This document shows positions 1 to 5,593 of a DNA stretch of 7,205 bases, in pieces. Within the stretch, counting starts at the first letter, position 1. The number at the start of each line of letters is the position of its first letter. The translations under genes and the position numbers were made by a program. Source of the DNA: Tardiphaga sp. (GTDB lineage: Bacteria > Pseudomonadota > Alphaproteobacteria > Rhizobiales > Xanthobacteraceae); assembly GCA_028290765.1 (NCBI GenBank), contig JAQGJF010001100.1:1-7205 (forward strand), read 5' to 3'. The notes under the pieces were generated by a model. That model did not search any database. It worked only from the letters and a program-made list of their open reading frames with translations, and was not told where the DNA came from.

Positions 1-50
1 GCAGCAAGCAGCGTGGCGACCTTTGTCGCGTCATCGAATTTGAGTTTCAT
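1..50 (-). CDS. N-terminal fragment of an unidentified protein, cut by the window edge
   Basis: An ATG on the minus strand at 50-48 opens a frame that runs off the left edge and reads MKLKFDDATKVATLLAA. A purine-rich AGGAAA lies about five bases upstream (around 56-61), a good ribosome binding site, which is the main reason to believe the start. The few visible residues are a charged start followed by a short hydrophobic run. That could begin an exported or membrane protein, but the family cannot be told from 16 codons. The gene is divergent from bamA, so the region between them should hold promoters for both. Confidence 0.5.
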   Translation of the reverse strand, partial: MKLKFDDATKVATLLA

Positions 51-110
51 CGCGCTTTCCTGACCGGAGCGTGCTGACTTCGCGTTACAAGCGCTGTCTG
101 CGATCACATG

Positions 111-128
111 TTTGATGAACCGATCAAA
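111..128. promoter_or_regulatory. Inverted repeat, possible operator
   Basis: TTTGAT (111-116) and ATCAAA (123-128) are perfect inverted arms around a six-base spacer. The size and the AT-rich arms in GC-rich surroundings fit a dimeric regulator site between two divergent genes. The bound protein is unknown, and a six-base arm can arise by chance. Confidence 0.25.
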
Positions 129-170
129 AAGTAAAGGACGTGAGTATTGCAGAGCATTGCTGATTGGTCC

Positions 171-185
171 TGCCGGTTACCGGCA
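171..185. promoter_or_regulatory. 15-base palindrome, possible operator
   Basis: TGCCGGT (171-177) and ACCGGCA (179-185) are perfect seven-base arms around a single central T. A near-contiguous palindrome of this length in a divergent intergenic region is a reasonable candidate protein-binding site. No known operator is recognised. Confidence 0.3.
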
Positions 186-281
186 CAGACGGAGTGTTCG
201 GCGTACTACCTCTCAATCGATGCCTTTGATGCCGGTGCCGTCACCACACGAGCCCCGGTCTATTCTCGCGCTTGATCGAAC

Positions 282-315
282 GAACCTGCACCGGCTTTTG
301 CCGCGCAGCAGGTTC
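282..315. promoter_or_regulatory. Long stem-loop upstream of bamA
   Basis: GAACCTGC (282-289) pairs with GCAGGTTC (308-315). Inside it, CGGC (292-295) pairs with GCCG (300-303) around a TTTT loop, separated from the outer stem only by a small asymmetric internal loop (AC opposite CGCA). GATC at 274-277 and at 317-320 could add outer pairs. No T-run follows on either strand, so a Rho-independent terminator is unlikely. If the bamA transcript starts upstream of here, this would be a structured 5' leader; otherwise it is a DNA palindrome. Confidence 0.4.
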
Positions 316-348
316 TGATCACCATCGAGCAACATTTTAGAACGATCG

Positions 349-358
349 GAAACGTTTC
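349..358. promoter_or_regulatory. GAAACGTTTC palindrome, LacI-family-like
   Basis: A perfect ten-base palindrome with a central CG lies 43 bases before the bamA ATG at 402. Its shape resembles operators of LacI-type repressors, which bind short palindromes centred on CG. The resemblance is to a general pattern only, and no such regulator is visible nearby. Confidence 0.2.
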
Positions 359-401
359 GGAGGCTTTTTAGCCCTATCCGCACCGTACCAAGCCGTTCGA
401 A

Positions 402-2951
402 ATGACGGGGGGCGCGTTGCGCATGATTGTTGGATTGCGAGTGCTGCGGGAAGGCCTGGTTGCCGCCCTGATGATGATCGCCATGCCGGTCGCTGCCACA
501 CTATGCGCTGCGCTTGTTTCGTCGTCGACTGCCGCCCAGACGACGGCGTCGATCACGGTCGAAGGCAACCGCCGGGTGGAGATCGAGACCATCCGGTCCT
601 ATTTCAAATTCGGGCCGGGCGGTCGTCTCGATCAGGGCACCATCGACGATGGCCTGAAAGCGCTGATCGAGACCGGCCTGTTCCAGGACGTCAAGATCAG
701 CCAGGCGGGCGGTCGTCTAGTGGTGAGCGTGATCGAAAACCCGGTGATCGGACGCATCGCCTTCGAAGGCAACAAGAAGGTCAAGGACGAGCAGCTGACG
801 GCGGAAATCCAGTCCAAGCCGCGCGGCACGCTGTCGCGCCCCATGGTGCAGTCCGACGCCCAGCGCATCACGGAAATCTATCGCCATTCCGGCCGCTACG
901 ACGTCACCGTCACGCCCGAAATCATCGAACAGCCGAACAACCGCGTCGATCTCATCTTCACCGTTACTGAAGGCGCCAAGACCGGTGTCCAGTCGATCGA
1001 GTTCATCGGCAACGACACTTATTCGTCGTATCGGCTCAAGGACGTCATCAAGACCCATGAGCATAATCTTCTGAGCTTCCTTGCCTCGGGTGACCTGTAC
1101 GATCCCGATCGTGTCGAAGCCGACCGCGACCTGATCCGCCGTTACTATCTGAAGCACGGCTTTGCCGACGTGCAGGTTGTGGCGGCGATGACGGAGTATG
1201 ATCCGGAGCGCAAGGGCTTCCTCATCACCTTCAAGATCGAGGAGGGGCAGCAGTATCGGGTCGCGTCGGTCAATTTCGAATCCACCGTTGCGACATTCGA
1301 TGCGAATTCGCTGCGCAGCTTCTCGCGCGTTGACGTTGGGTCGCTCTACAACGCCGAGGCGCTAGAAAAGTCCGTCGAGGAAATGCAGATCGAAGCGTCC
1401 CGGCGCGGTTACGCGTTTGCGATGGTCCGCCCGCGAGGCGACCGCAATTTCGAGGAACATACGGTTTCGATCGTGTTCACCATTGCGGAGGGTCCGCGAA
1501 ATTACATCGAGCGCATCGATGTGCGCGGCAATACCCGCACGCGGGATTACGTGATCCGGCGGGAGTTCGATATCTCGGAGGGCGATGCCTATAACCGTGC
1601 GCTGGTCGATCGCACCGAGCGCCGCTTGAAGAACCTCGATTTCTTCAAAAGCGTGAAGATCACGACCGAGCCCGGTTCGTCGAGCGATCGCGTCATTCTC
1701 ATTGTCGATCTCGAAGAGAAGTCGACCGGCGAATTTTCGATATCCGGCGGTTATTCGACCACCGACGGCGCCATGGGCGAAGTCAGCGTGTCCGAGCGCA
1801 ACTTCCTCGGCCGCGGCCTGTACGCCAAGGCCAGCGTGCAATACGGCCAATATGCCCGCGGTCTCTCGCTCTCATTTGTCGAGCCTTACCTGCTGGACTA
1901 CCGCGTCGCGCTTGGCTTCGACGTGTCCTATCACGAGCAACTGGCCAATGATTACGTTTCGTACAACACCACCACGCTGGGCTTCAGTCCGCGCCTTGGA
2001 TTCGCCCTGCGCGAAGATCTCTCTTTGCAGCTTCGGTATTCGCTCACTCAGCAGTCGATCTCGCTAGCCACCACTGCGCTCAACAACTGCAATAACCTTG
2101 CGGGGCCGACATTCTTACCGACGCCAGCTTATATCAATACGGCATTGGGCGGTGTCGATCCGACCGGAAACGCCCAGGCCGGCCTGCTTCCGGGCTGCCT
2201 GTCCGACGGCGAATCTTCGCTGCCGGTTCGGCAGGAACTGGCGCAGGGCGCGGCATTGACTTCGGCGGTCGGTTATTCGCTGGACTACAACACACTCGAC
2301 AACACCAAAAATCCGACTGACGGTCTGTTCCTCGACTTCAAACAGGACTTTGCCGGGGTTGGCGGCGATGTGAGCTACCTGAAGTCCACCATCGACGGCA
2401 AATACTACGCGCCGCTGGTTGCCGATATCGTCGGGCTGATTCACCTGCAGGGCGGCATGCTCAACCAGGTCGGCGACAGCCAACTTCGAATGCTGGACCA
2501 ATTCCAGATGGGTTCGAATCTTGTCCGCGGCTTCGCGCCCAACGGGATAGGCCCGCGCGATCTTACCTTCTACCCCTATACCGGAACGGGCGATGCGCTT
2601 GGCGGCACCAAATATTGGGGTGTGTCCGCCGAATTGCAGATGCCGTTCTGGTTCCTGCCGAAGGAAGTCGGTCTCAAGGGTGCTGTTTATGCCGATGCCG
2701 GATCGCTATGGGACTATCAGGGGCCGACATCGTGGGCCGCGACGGGCGAGGTCAACGGATTGGTCAACGGCAGTCCGTGCAACTGCGCGATGGTATACGA
2801 CGATACCAACGTCATCCGTACTTCCGTCGGTGTCGGCCTGATCTGGGCGTCTCCGTTCGGACCGCTCCGCTTCGATTATGCGATCCCGATCACGAAGGGT
2901 AAGTACGATGTCGTACAGCAATTCAAGTTTGGCGGCGGAACTTCGTTTTAA
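402..2951 (+). CDS. bamA: Outer membrane protein assembly factor BamA
   Basis: BamA is the core of the BAM complex, which folds and inserts beta-barrel proteins into the outer membrane. The frame gives 849 residues, normal for the family. A signal peptide (about 1-46, ending near TAAQ) precedes five POTRA domains at roughly 50-116, 117-192, 195-283, 284-364 and 368-440; POTRA starts show the usual I-x-F/V-x-GN pattern (ITVEGN, IAFEGN, IEFIGN, IDVRGN). The barrel covers about 441-849. The loop-6 motif VRGF sits at 708-711, and the protein ends in the aromatic residue expected of an outer-membrane beta-signal (GGGTSF). Cysteines at 563/599 and 793/795 lie in predicted loops. The start is uncertain: ATG 402 has no near ribosome binding site (CGGAGG at 358-363 is too far), while an in-frame ATG at 423 follows a G-run at 407-412. 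The choice changes seven residues. The usual neighbours rseP and lpxD are absent, so this may be a second copy. Confidence 0.95.
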   Translation: MTGGALRMIVGLRVLREGLVAALMMIAMPVAATLCAALVSSSTAAQTTASITVEGNRRVEIETIRSYFKFGPGGRLDQGTIDDGLKALIETGLFQDVKISQAGGRLVVSVIENPVIGRIAFEGNKKVKDEQLTAEIQSKPRGTLSRPMVQSDAQRITEIYRHSGRYDVTVTPEIIEQPNNRVDLIFTVTEGAKTGVQSIEFIGNDTYSSYRLKDVIKTHEHNLLSFLASGDLYDPDRVEADRDLIRRYYLKHGFADVQVVAAMTEYDPERKGFLITFKIEEGQQYRVASVNFESTVATFDANSLRSFSRVDVGSLYNAEALEKSVEEMQIEASRRGYAFAMVRPRGDRNFEEHTVSIVFTIAEGPRNYIERIDVRGNTRTRDYVIRREFDISEGDAYNRALVDRTERRLKNLDFFKSVKITTEPGSSSDRVILIVDLEEKSTGEFSISGGYSTTDGAMGEVSVSERNFLGRGLYAKASVQYGQYARGLSLSFVEPYLLDYRVALGFDVSYHEQLANDYVSYNTTTLGFSPRLGFALREDLSLQLRYSLTQQSISLATTALNNCNNLAGPTFLPTPAYINTALGGVDPTGNAQAGLLPGCLSDGESSLPVRQELAQGAALTSAVGYSLDYNTLDNTKNPTDGLFLDFKQDFAGVGGDVSYLKSTIDGKYYAPLVADIVGLIHLQGGMLNQVGDSQLRMLDQFQMGSNLVRGFAPNGIGPRDLTFYPYTGTGDALGGTKYWGVSAELQMPFWFLPKEVGLKGAVYADAGSLWDYQGPTSWAATGEVNGLVNGSPCNCAMVYDDTNVIRTSVGVGLIWASPFGPLRFDYAIPITKGKYDVVQQFKFGGGTSF

Positions 2952-2985
2952 TATCCGGCTCCAGAACAGATGCGGGCGTAGTTCG

Positions 2986-3012
2986 CCAAAGCCGAGCGAA
3001 TGACCGCTTTGG
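2986..3012 (+). terminator. Hairpin after bamA, weak terminator candidate
   Basis: CCAAAGC (2986-2992) and GCTTTGG (3006-3012) form a perfect seven-base stem with a 13-base loop, 34 bases after the bamA stop and before the convergent gene ending at 3092. No T-run follows, so it is not a classic intrinsic terminator. It could still protect or define the bamA mRNA end. Confidence 0.22.
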
Positions 3013-3091
3013 AATTTCCAACGCGGGAATCAAGCGGCGTCGGAAGTTCATACTGACTGACCGCTTATATGATGGCTCCATCGCGCCAGGC

Positions 3092-4225
3092 TTAGAGCGG
3101 AAGCTTCACCTTGAAGATCGTAAAGGGACCGGAGCGCGGCAGATTGTTCTTGAACGCGACTTCCCAAAGATGAGAATCGGCGATGTAGAGATAGCCACCG
3201 CTGATCGCAAAACCGTCCGCCCAGGAAAGCTTTGACGGATCGCTGACGAAGACTTTTGAGCGCAACTTATTTCCTGGAGTCATGGTGAGTGAAACCACGG
3301 TGCGGTGCTCGAGATCGCCGCCAAAAAGCGTGCCGTTTCCATCCATGACGAGCCCACCGCTCAGCACGGAACTACCGAGATACTCGACCTTCTTCGCAAG
3401 TTGCGCGTCGGAGAGCCTGGCATCAAGCAAGGCTGACGTCGGCACGCGCCAATAATGATGGTCGGTCAGCGGCCGGTAGTAGAGCCAGCGCGCATCTGGA
3501 GAAAGCGCGATGCCGTCGGCCTGTATCGCCGTTACCGAGCCGTCAGGCCGCAACGCGATCTCCTCGCCGAACATCAGATGCTGATTGGGATCGGCGAAGG
3601 TCGAGCGGTCGCCGACCAACACCTGTCTGGCATCACCCGTGTTCAGATCAAGCACCACCAGGCTGCCCTTATTCCCTGCGTTGGTGAGGTAGGCATAACC
3701 GTGCACGGTGTCGATCCGCACGTCGTTCAGGGAGTCTTTCGCCGAGACCACGCCTTTGAAATCATATTGCCGGATCACCTGATTGGTAGACAGATCGAAC
3801 TCGACCAGCTTCGGCGGCAGGCGCTCCTGATCGACCTTCGGCAGTGATGAGTCCAGCGCCCAAAGATGATCCGCTTTGTCGACCCACAGCGCTTGAACAG
3901 AGATCCATTCTGACTTGCCATCCCCCCGCTCATTAAAACTGTTCCAGGCAGCATCGGGATAAGGCGTGACCGCACCCGTCTTGGGATCGACTTCGACCAT
4001 GCTGAAGCGCGAACGGACGATGGCGGATGGTGCCGTCGCGAACACCCTGCCCTCGGCCGAGACGCCTATGCCGACGAGCCGGAAATCATCGGCGAATGCC
4101 TTCACGGTTTCCAGCGGTGGACCGATTTTGCCGACATTTTCGGCCGCCGCGGGAACTGCCGTGAGCACGCCTGTCGCGAGAAAAATGCTGCGGCACGCGC
4201 GGGCCATCCTGGTTCTCGTTGCCAT
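3092..4225 (-). CDS. Exported major royal jelly / Yellow family beta-propeller protein
   Basis: The 377-residue product resembles bacterial members of the MRJP/Yellow family (often named L-dopachrome tautomerase-related), six-bladed propellers akin to SMP-30/gluconolactonase. The substrate is unknown in most bacteria and cannot be deduced here. A signal peptide is clear: MATRTRMARACR, a hydrophobic core, then PAAA before Glu29, so the protein is probably periplasmic. Blade-like stretches recur: residues 51-64 (GIGVSAEGRVFA), 110-124 (LWVDKADHLWAL), 168-180 (DVRIDTVHGYAYL), 238-251 (GIALSPDARWLYY), 291-304 and 334-352 (LSWADGF then LYIADSHLW, a typical final-blade signature). The frame is open up to 4327, but ATG 4225 is preferred because AGGGA lies about ten bases upstream and the signal peptide begins there. 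It is convergent with bamA and has no co-directional partner close by, so it is probably a single-gene unit. The family call is good; the function is open. Confidence 0.8.
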   Translation of the reverse strand: MATRTRMARACRSIFLATGVLTAVPAAAENVGKIGPPLETVKAFADDFRLVGIGVSAEGRVFATAPSAIVRSRFSMVEVDPKTGAVTPYPDAAWNSFNERGDGKSEWISVQALWVDKADHLWALDSSLPKVDQERLPPKLVEFDLSTNQVIRQYDFKGVVSAKDSLNDVRIDTVHGYAYLTNAGNKGSLVVLDLNTGDARQVLVGDRSTFADPNQHLMFGEEIALRPDGSVTAIQADGIALSPDARWLYYRPLTDHHYWRVPTSALLDARLSDAQLAKKVEYLGSSVLSGGLVMDGNGTLFGGDLEHRTVVSLTMTPGNKLRSKVFVSDPSKLSWADGFAISGGYLYIADSHLWEVAFKNNLPRSGPFTIFKVKLPL

Positions 4226-4298
4226 GGTCCAACGATCCCTTGTCGATTTAAATGCGCCTGTCCCAACTCTGAAAGGGAACGTGGCCTCTATCGTGGAA

Positions 4299-4327
4299 AT
4301 AATGCGAAAATGGAAACAGGAGTTCAA
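4299..4327 (-). promoter_or_regulatory. Candidate sigma-70-type promoter for the Yellow-family gene
   Basis: On the minus strand TTGAAC (4327-4322) and CATTAT (4304-4299) are separated by exactly 17 bases. Each matches four of six consensus positions. A start about seven bases further on would give a leader of roughly 65 bases before the ATG at 4225. Spacing and placement are right, but the boxes are only moderate matches. Confidence 0.35.
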
Positions 4328-4421
4328 AGTTGCGTTAGCGAATCGTGATCCGCCAATTTCTCTGCGTCAGTCGGCGCAATACGCGGAGTTTATCAACGGG
4401 CGCATTCGCGCGATCCGTTGG

Positions 4422-4541
4422 CTATTGCGCTTTCGGCCATAGCAAGGCGATGAACTGGGCAAAGCCGGGATAGGCGGCGCCGACGGCTTGCTCAGGCAGC
4501 GCGGTCGCCGTGAGGGTGAGCGCGCAAAGCACACATTTCAA
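4422..4541 (-). pseudogene. Possible remnant of a lytic murein transglycosylase gene (N-terminus only)
   Basis: A minus-strand frame reads LKCVLCALTL, an alanine/threonine-rich stretch, then GAAYPGFAQFIALLWPKAQ, and stops at TAG (4424-4422). It looks like a signal peptide followed by the first residues of an MltB-type lytic transglycosylase, where F-x-x-F/W-L-x-x-LWP-x-A is common before a G-[IV]-S-R segment. In another frame just after the stop, ANGSRE can be read, which would fit a small indel in that motif. No ATG is in frame; the first codon is TTG where family members would have ATG. Nothing of the catalytic domain remains before the Yellow-family gene. I infer a decayed, truncated gene. 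The match comes from about 20 residues of family memory, so chance is possible. Confidence 0.35.
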
Positions 4542-4573
4542 AAGCGAGGTCAGCGATCGATATTGCGTTCAGC

Positions 4574-4690
4574 CAACTCGGCATAGCCGAGTTGCTAGGC
4601 ATCCACGCCTTCTATTGCGGCCAAGACGTGGATGGCCGGGCATAGGCGAGCGAAGCGACGCCGTTCTTCGAACGGCTATGCCCGGCCATG
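4574..4690. repeat. Palindromic intergenic repeat, three stacked hairpins
   Basis: Three perfect inverted repeats follow one another. CAACTCGGC (4574-4582) pairs with GCCGAGTTG (4586-4594) across ATA. CATCCACG (4600-4607) pairs with CGTGGATG (4627-4634). ATGGCCGGGCATAG (4632-4645) pairs with CTATGCCCGGCCAT (4676-4689), with a nested hairpin CCGTT/AACGG (4661-4665/4671-4675). The style, notably GTGGATGGCCGGG near CCCGGCCATGACGA, resembles dispersed intergenic repeats I associate with Bradyrhizobium and relatives (from memory). It lies downstream of the aldolase gene and beyond the transglycosylase remnant. The only open frames across it are low-complexity and look like chance. Confidence 0.7.
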
Positions 4691-4721
4691 ACGAACTTAA
4701 ATGTGGTCGCTCGCGGCGGAA

Positions 4722-4856
4722 GCCTCATCCTGAGGAGCGCGCTCTTGCGCGCGTCTCGAAGGATGGCAGCACGCACGGACCCGCGTCCATCCACGCGCAA
4801 CGGCTTCGCCGTTGTCGCGGGAGACGCGGCCAAGAGGCCGCGCCTCAGGATGAGGC
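4722..4856. repeat. Second palindromic repeat, cloverleaf-like
   Basis: Outer arms GCCTCATCCTGAGG (4722-4735) and CCTCAGGATGAGGC (4843-4856) are a perfect 14-base inverted repeat enclosing several hairpins. GCGCGC (4737-4742) pairs with GCGCGC (4747-4752) across TCTT. GGATGG (4761-4766) pairs with CCATCC (4787-4792). CAACGGC (4798-4804) pairs with GCCGTTG (4808-4814) across TTC. CGCGGCC (4825-4831) pairs with GGCCGCG (4836-4842) across AAGA. The whole can fold as a multi-branched structure in DNA or RNA. It lies 65 bases past the aldolase stop on the minus strand, so it would be in the 3' end of that operon's transcript and could stabilise or terminate it. It resembles widespread Bradyrhizobium-type repeats beginning CCTCATCCTGAGGAGC (recollection). 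Confidence 0.75.
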
Positions 4857-4920
4857 CCGCTCTGTTTCACGCGCAGCCTCACCTCACCGCGACAATGAAC
4901 AGCAGCGGAAACCGCAACTT

Positions 4921-5553
4921 CTAGGCATAGGTTTTGTATCGCTCCACAGCCGCGTTCATTTCGGCGCTGGTGAGCATCTCGACCTGTCCGGCCTGTCGCG
5001 CGCCAATGTATTGCCGGCAAAGCACCTCGAGGCGAAGCGCTGCACGAAACGCATGGTCGAGCGATTTGCCGTAGCAAATCATGCCATGATTGCCGAGCAG
5101 GCAGGCGCTGCGCCCTTCGAGGGCATCGACGGCCGCACGGCCCAGTTCCGGCGTTCCATAGAGCAGATAGGGCGCGCACCGGACATCATGGCCGCCAAAC
5201 GATGCGACCATATAGTGAAAGGGGGGCAGCGCCTTGCGGGTCACCGCAACAGCGACGCAGTGATCGGAATGGGTATGAACGACGGCCTGCGCCTGCGGGT
5301 ACGCGGTGTATATCGCGGAGTGCATGAACCATTCGCTGGAAGGACGGGCCTTCGTGTCGTGGCTGCCGTCGAACCGGGTCGGCACGAAGCCGTCCGGCGT
5401 TATCGACTCCGCCGATGCGCCGGTCGGCGAGATCAGCATGGCATCGCCGTGCCGGACGCTGATATTGCCGGCGGCGAGGAAAATCAGCCCGACACGGTCC
5501 ATTTGACGATAAGTCCGCTCGAGGTTCTCGCGTGTGGTGGTTTCGTTCTGCAT
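4921..5553 (-). CDS. Class II aldolase, L-fuculose-phosphate aldolase-like
   Basis: The 210-residue product matches the FucA type of class II aldolases, which use zinc to split a phosphorylated ketose into dihydroxyacetone phosphate and an aldehyde. Compared with E. coli FucA from memory, its functional residues are present at an offset of one: zinc ligands His93, His95 and His156 (in NHG), catalytic Glu74 (in PSSEW), phosphate-site Gly29/Asn30 (GNIS), Thr44/Gly45 (SPTG) and Ser72/Ser73, plus catalytic-type Tyr114 (HYM) and Tyr209 in a C-terminal KTY. An active cytoplasmic enzyme is therefore likely. ATG 5553 is chosen because it matches the family start and has AAGG about ten bases upstream; an in-frame ATG at 5586 lacks a ribosome binding site. 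It follows the amidohydrolase by 40 bases on the same strand. No fucose isomerase or kinase is visible, so the substrate may be another 1-phosphate, for example a deoxypentulose or tetrulose. That part is inference. Confidence 0.9.
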   Translation of the reverse strand: MQNETTTRENLERTYRQMDRVGLIFLAAGNISVRHGDAMLISPTGASAESITPDGFVPTRFDGSHDTKARPSSEWFMHSAIYTAYPQAQAVVHTHSDHCVAVAVTRKALPPFHYMVASFGGHDVRCAPYLLYGTPELGRAAVDALEGRSACLLGNHGMICYGKSLDHAFRAALRLEVLCRQYIGARQAGQVEMLTSAEMNAAVERYKTYA

Positions 5554-5593
5554 CGGATGTCTGCCTTCTCTGTGGCTTGAAGCCATGCGGTGA

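Larger units (their letters stand above)
51..401. other. Divergent intergenic region with several inverted repeats, no convincing gene
   Basis: About 350 bases separate the minus-strand gene start at 50 from bamA at 402. A 68-codon plus-strand frame (112-318) lies here. It has no ribosome binding site that I can see, an arginine-, serine- and proline-rich composition typical of chance frames in GC-rich DNA, and no recognisable motif, so I do not call it a gene. The stretch holds four inverted repeats, listed separately. I could not pick a convincing -35/-10 pair for bamA. Confidence 0.6.

Noticed and set aside
112..318. A 68-codon frame upstream of bamA
   Set aside because: No ribosome binding site, chance-like composition, and it overlaps several inverted repeats.
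3001..3067. TGACCGCTT repeated at 3001 and near 3059
   Set aside because: A nine-base direct repeat about 58 bases apart, without target-site or mobile-element context, is within chance.
3071..3082. GATGG/CCATC hairpin after the Yellow-family stop codon
   Set aside because: The two-base loop is too tight to form as drawn, and no T-run follows on the minus strand, so it is not called a terminator.
3966..4442. A 158-codon plus-strand frame that includes QYAEFINGRI, faintly like a transglycosylase segment
   Set aside because: Most of it is antisense to the Yellow-family gene, no ribosome binding site is seen, and the similarity is too short. An inverted piece of the adjacent transglycosylase remnant cannot be supported by eye.
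4574..4856. CRISPR-like or insertion-sequence interpretation of the repeat block
   Set aside because: There are no equal-length direct repeats with unique spacers, no transposase frame and no flanking target duplication that I could see. The pattern is nested inverted repeats.
4510..5580. A 356-codon plus-strand open frame
   Set aside because: It runs through the palindromic repeats and antisense to the well-supported aldolase, is rich in Arg/Ala/Gly, and shows no family motif. It is a shadow frame in GC-rich DNA.
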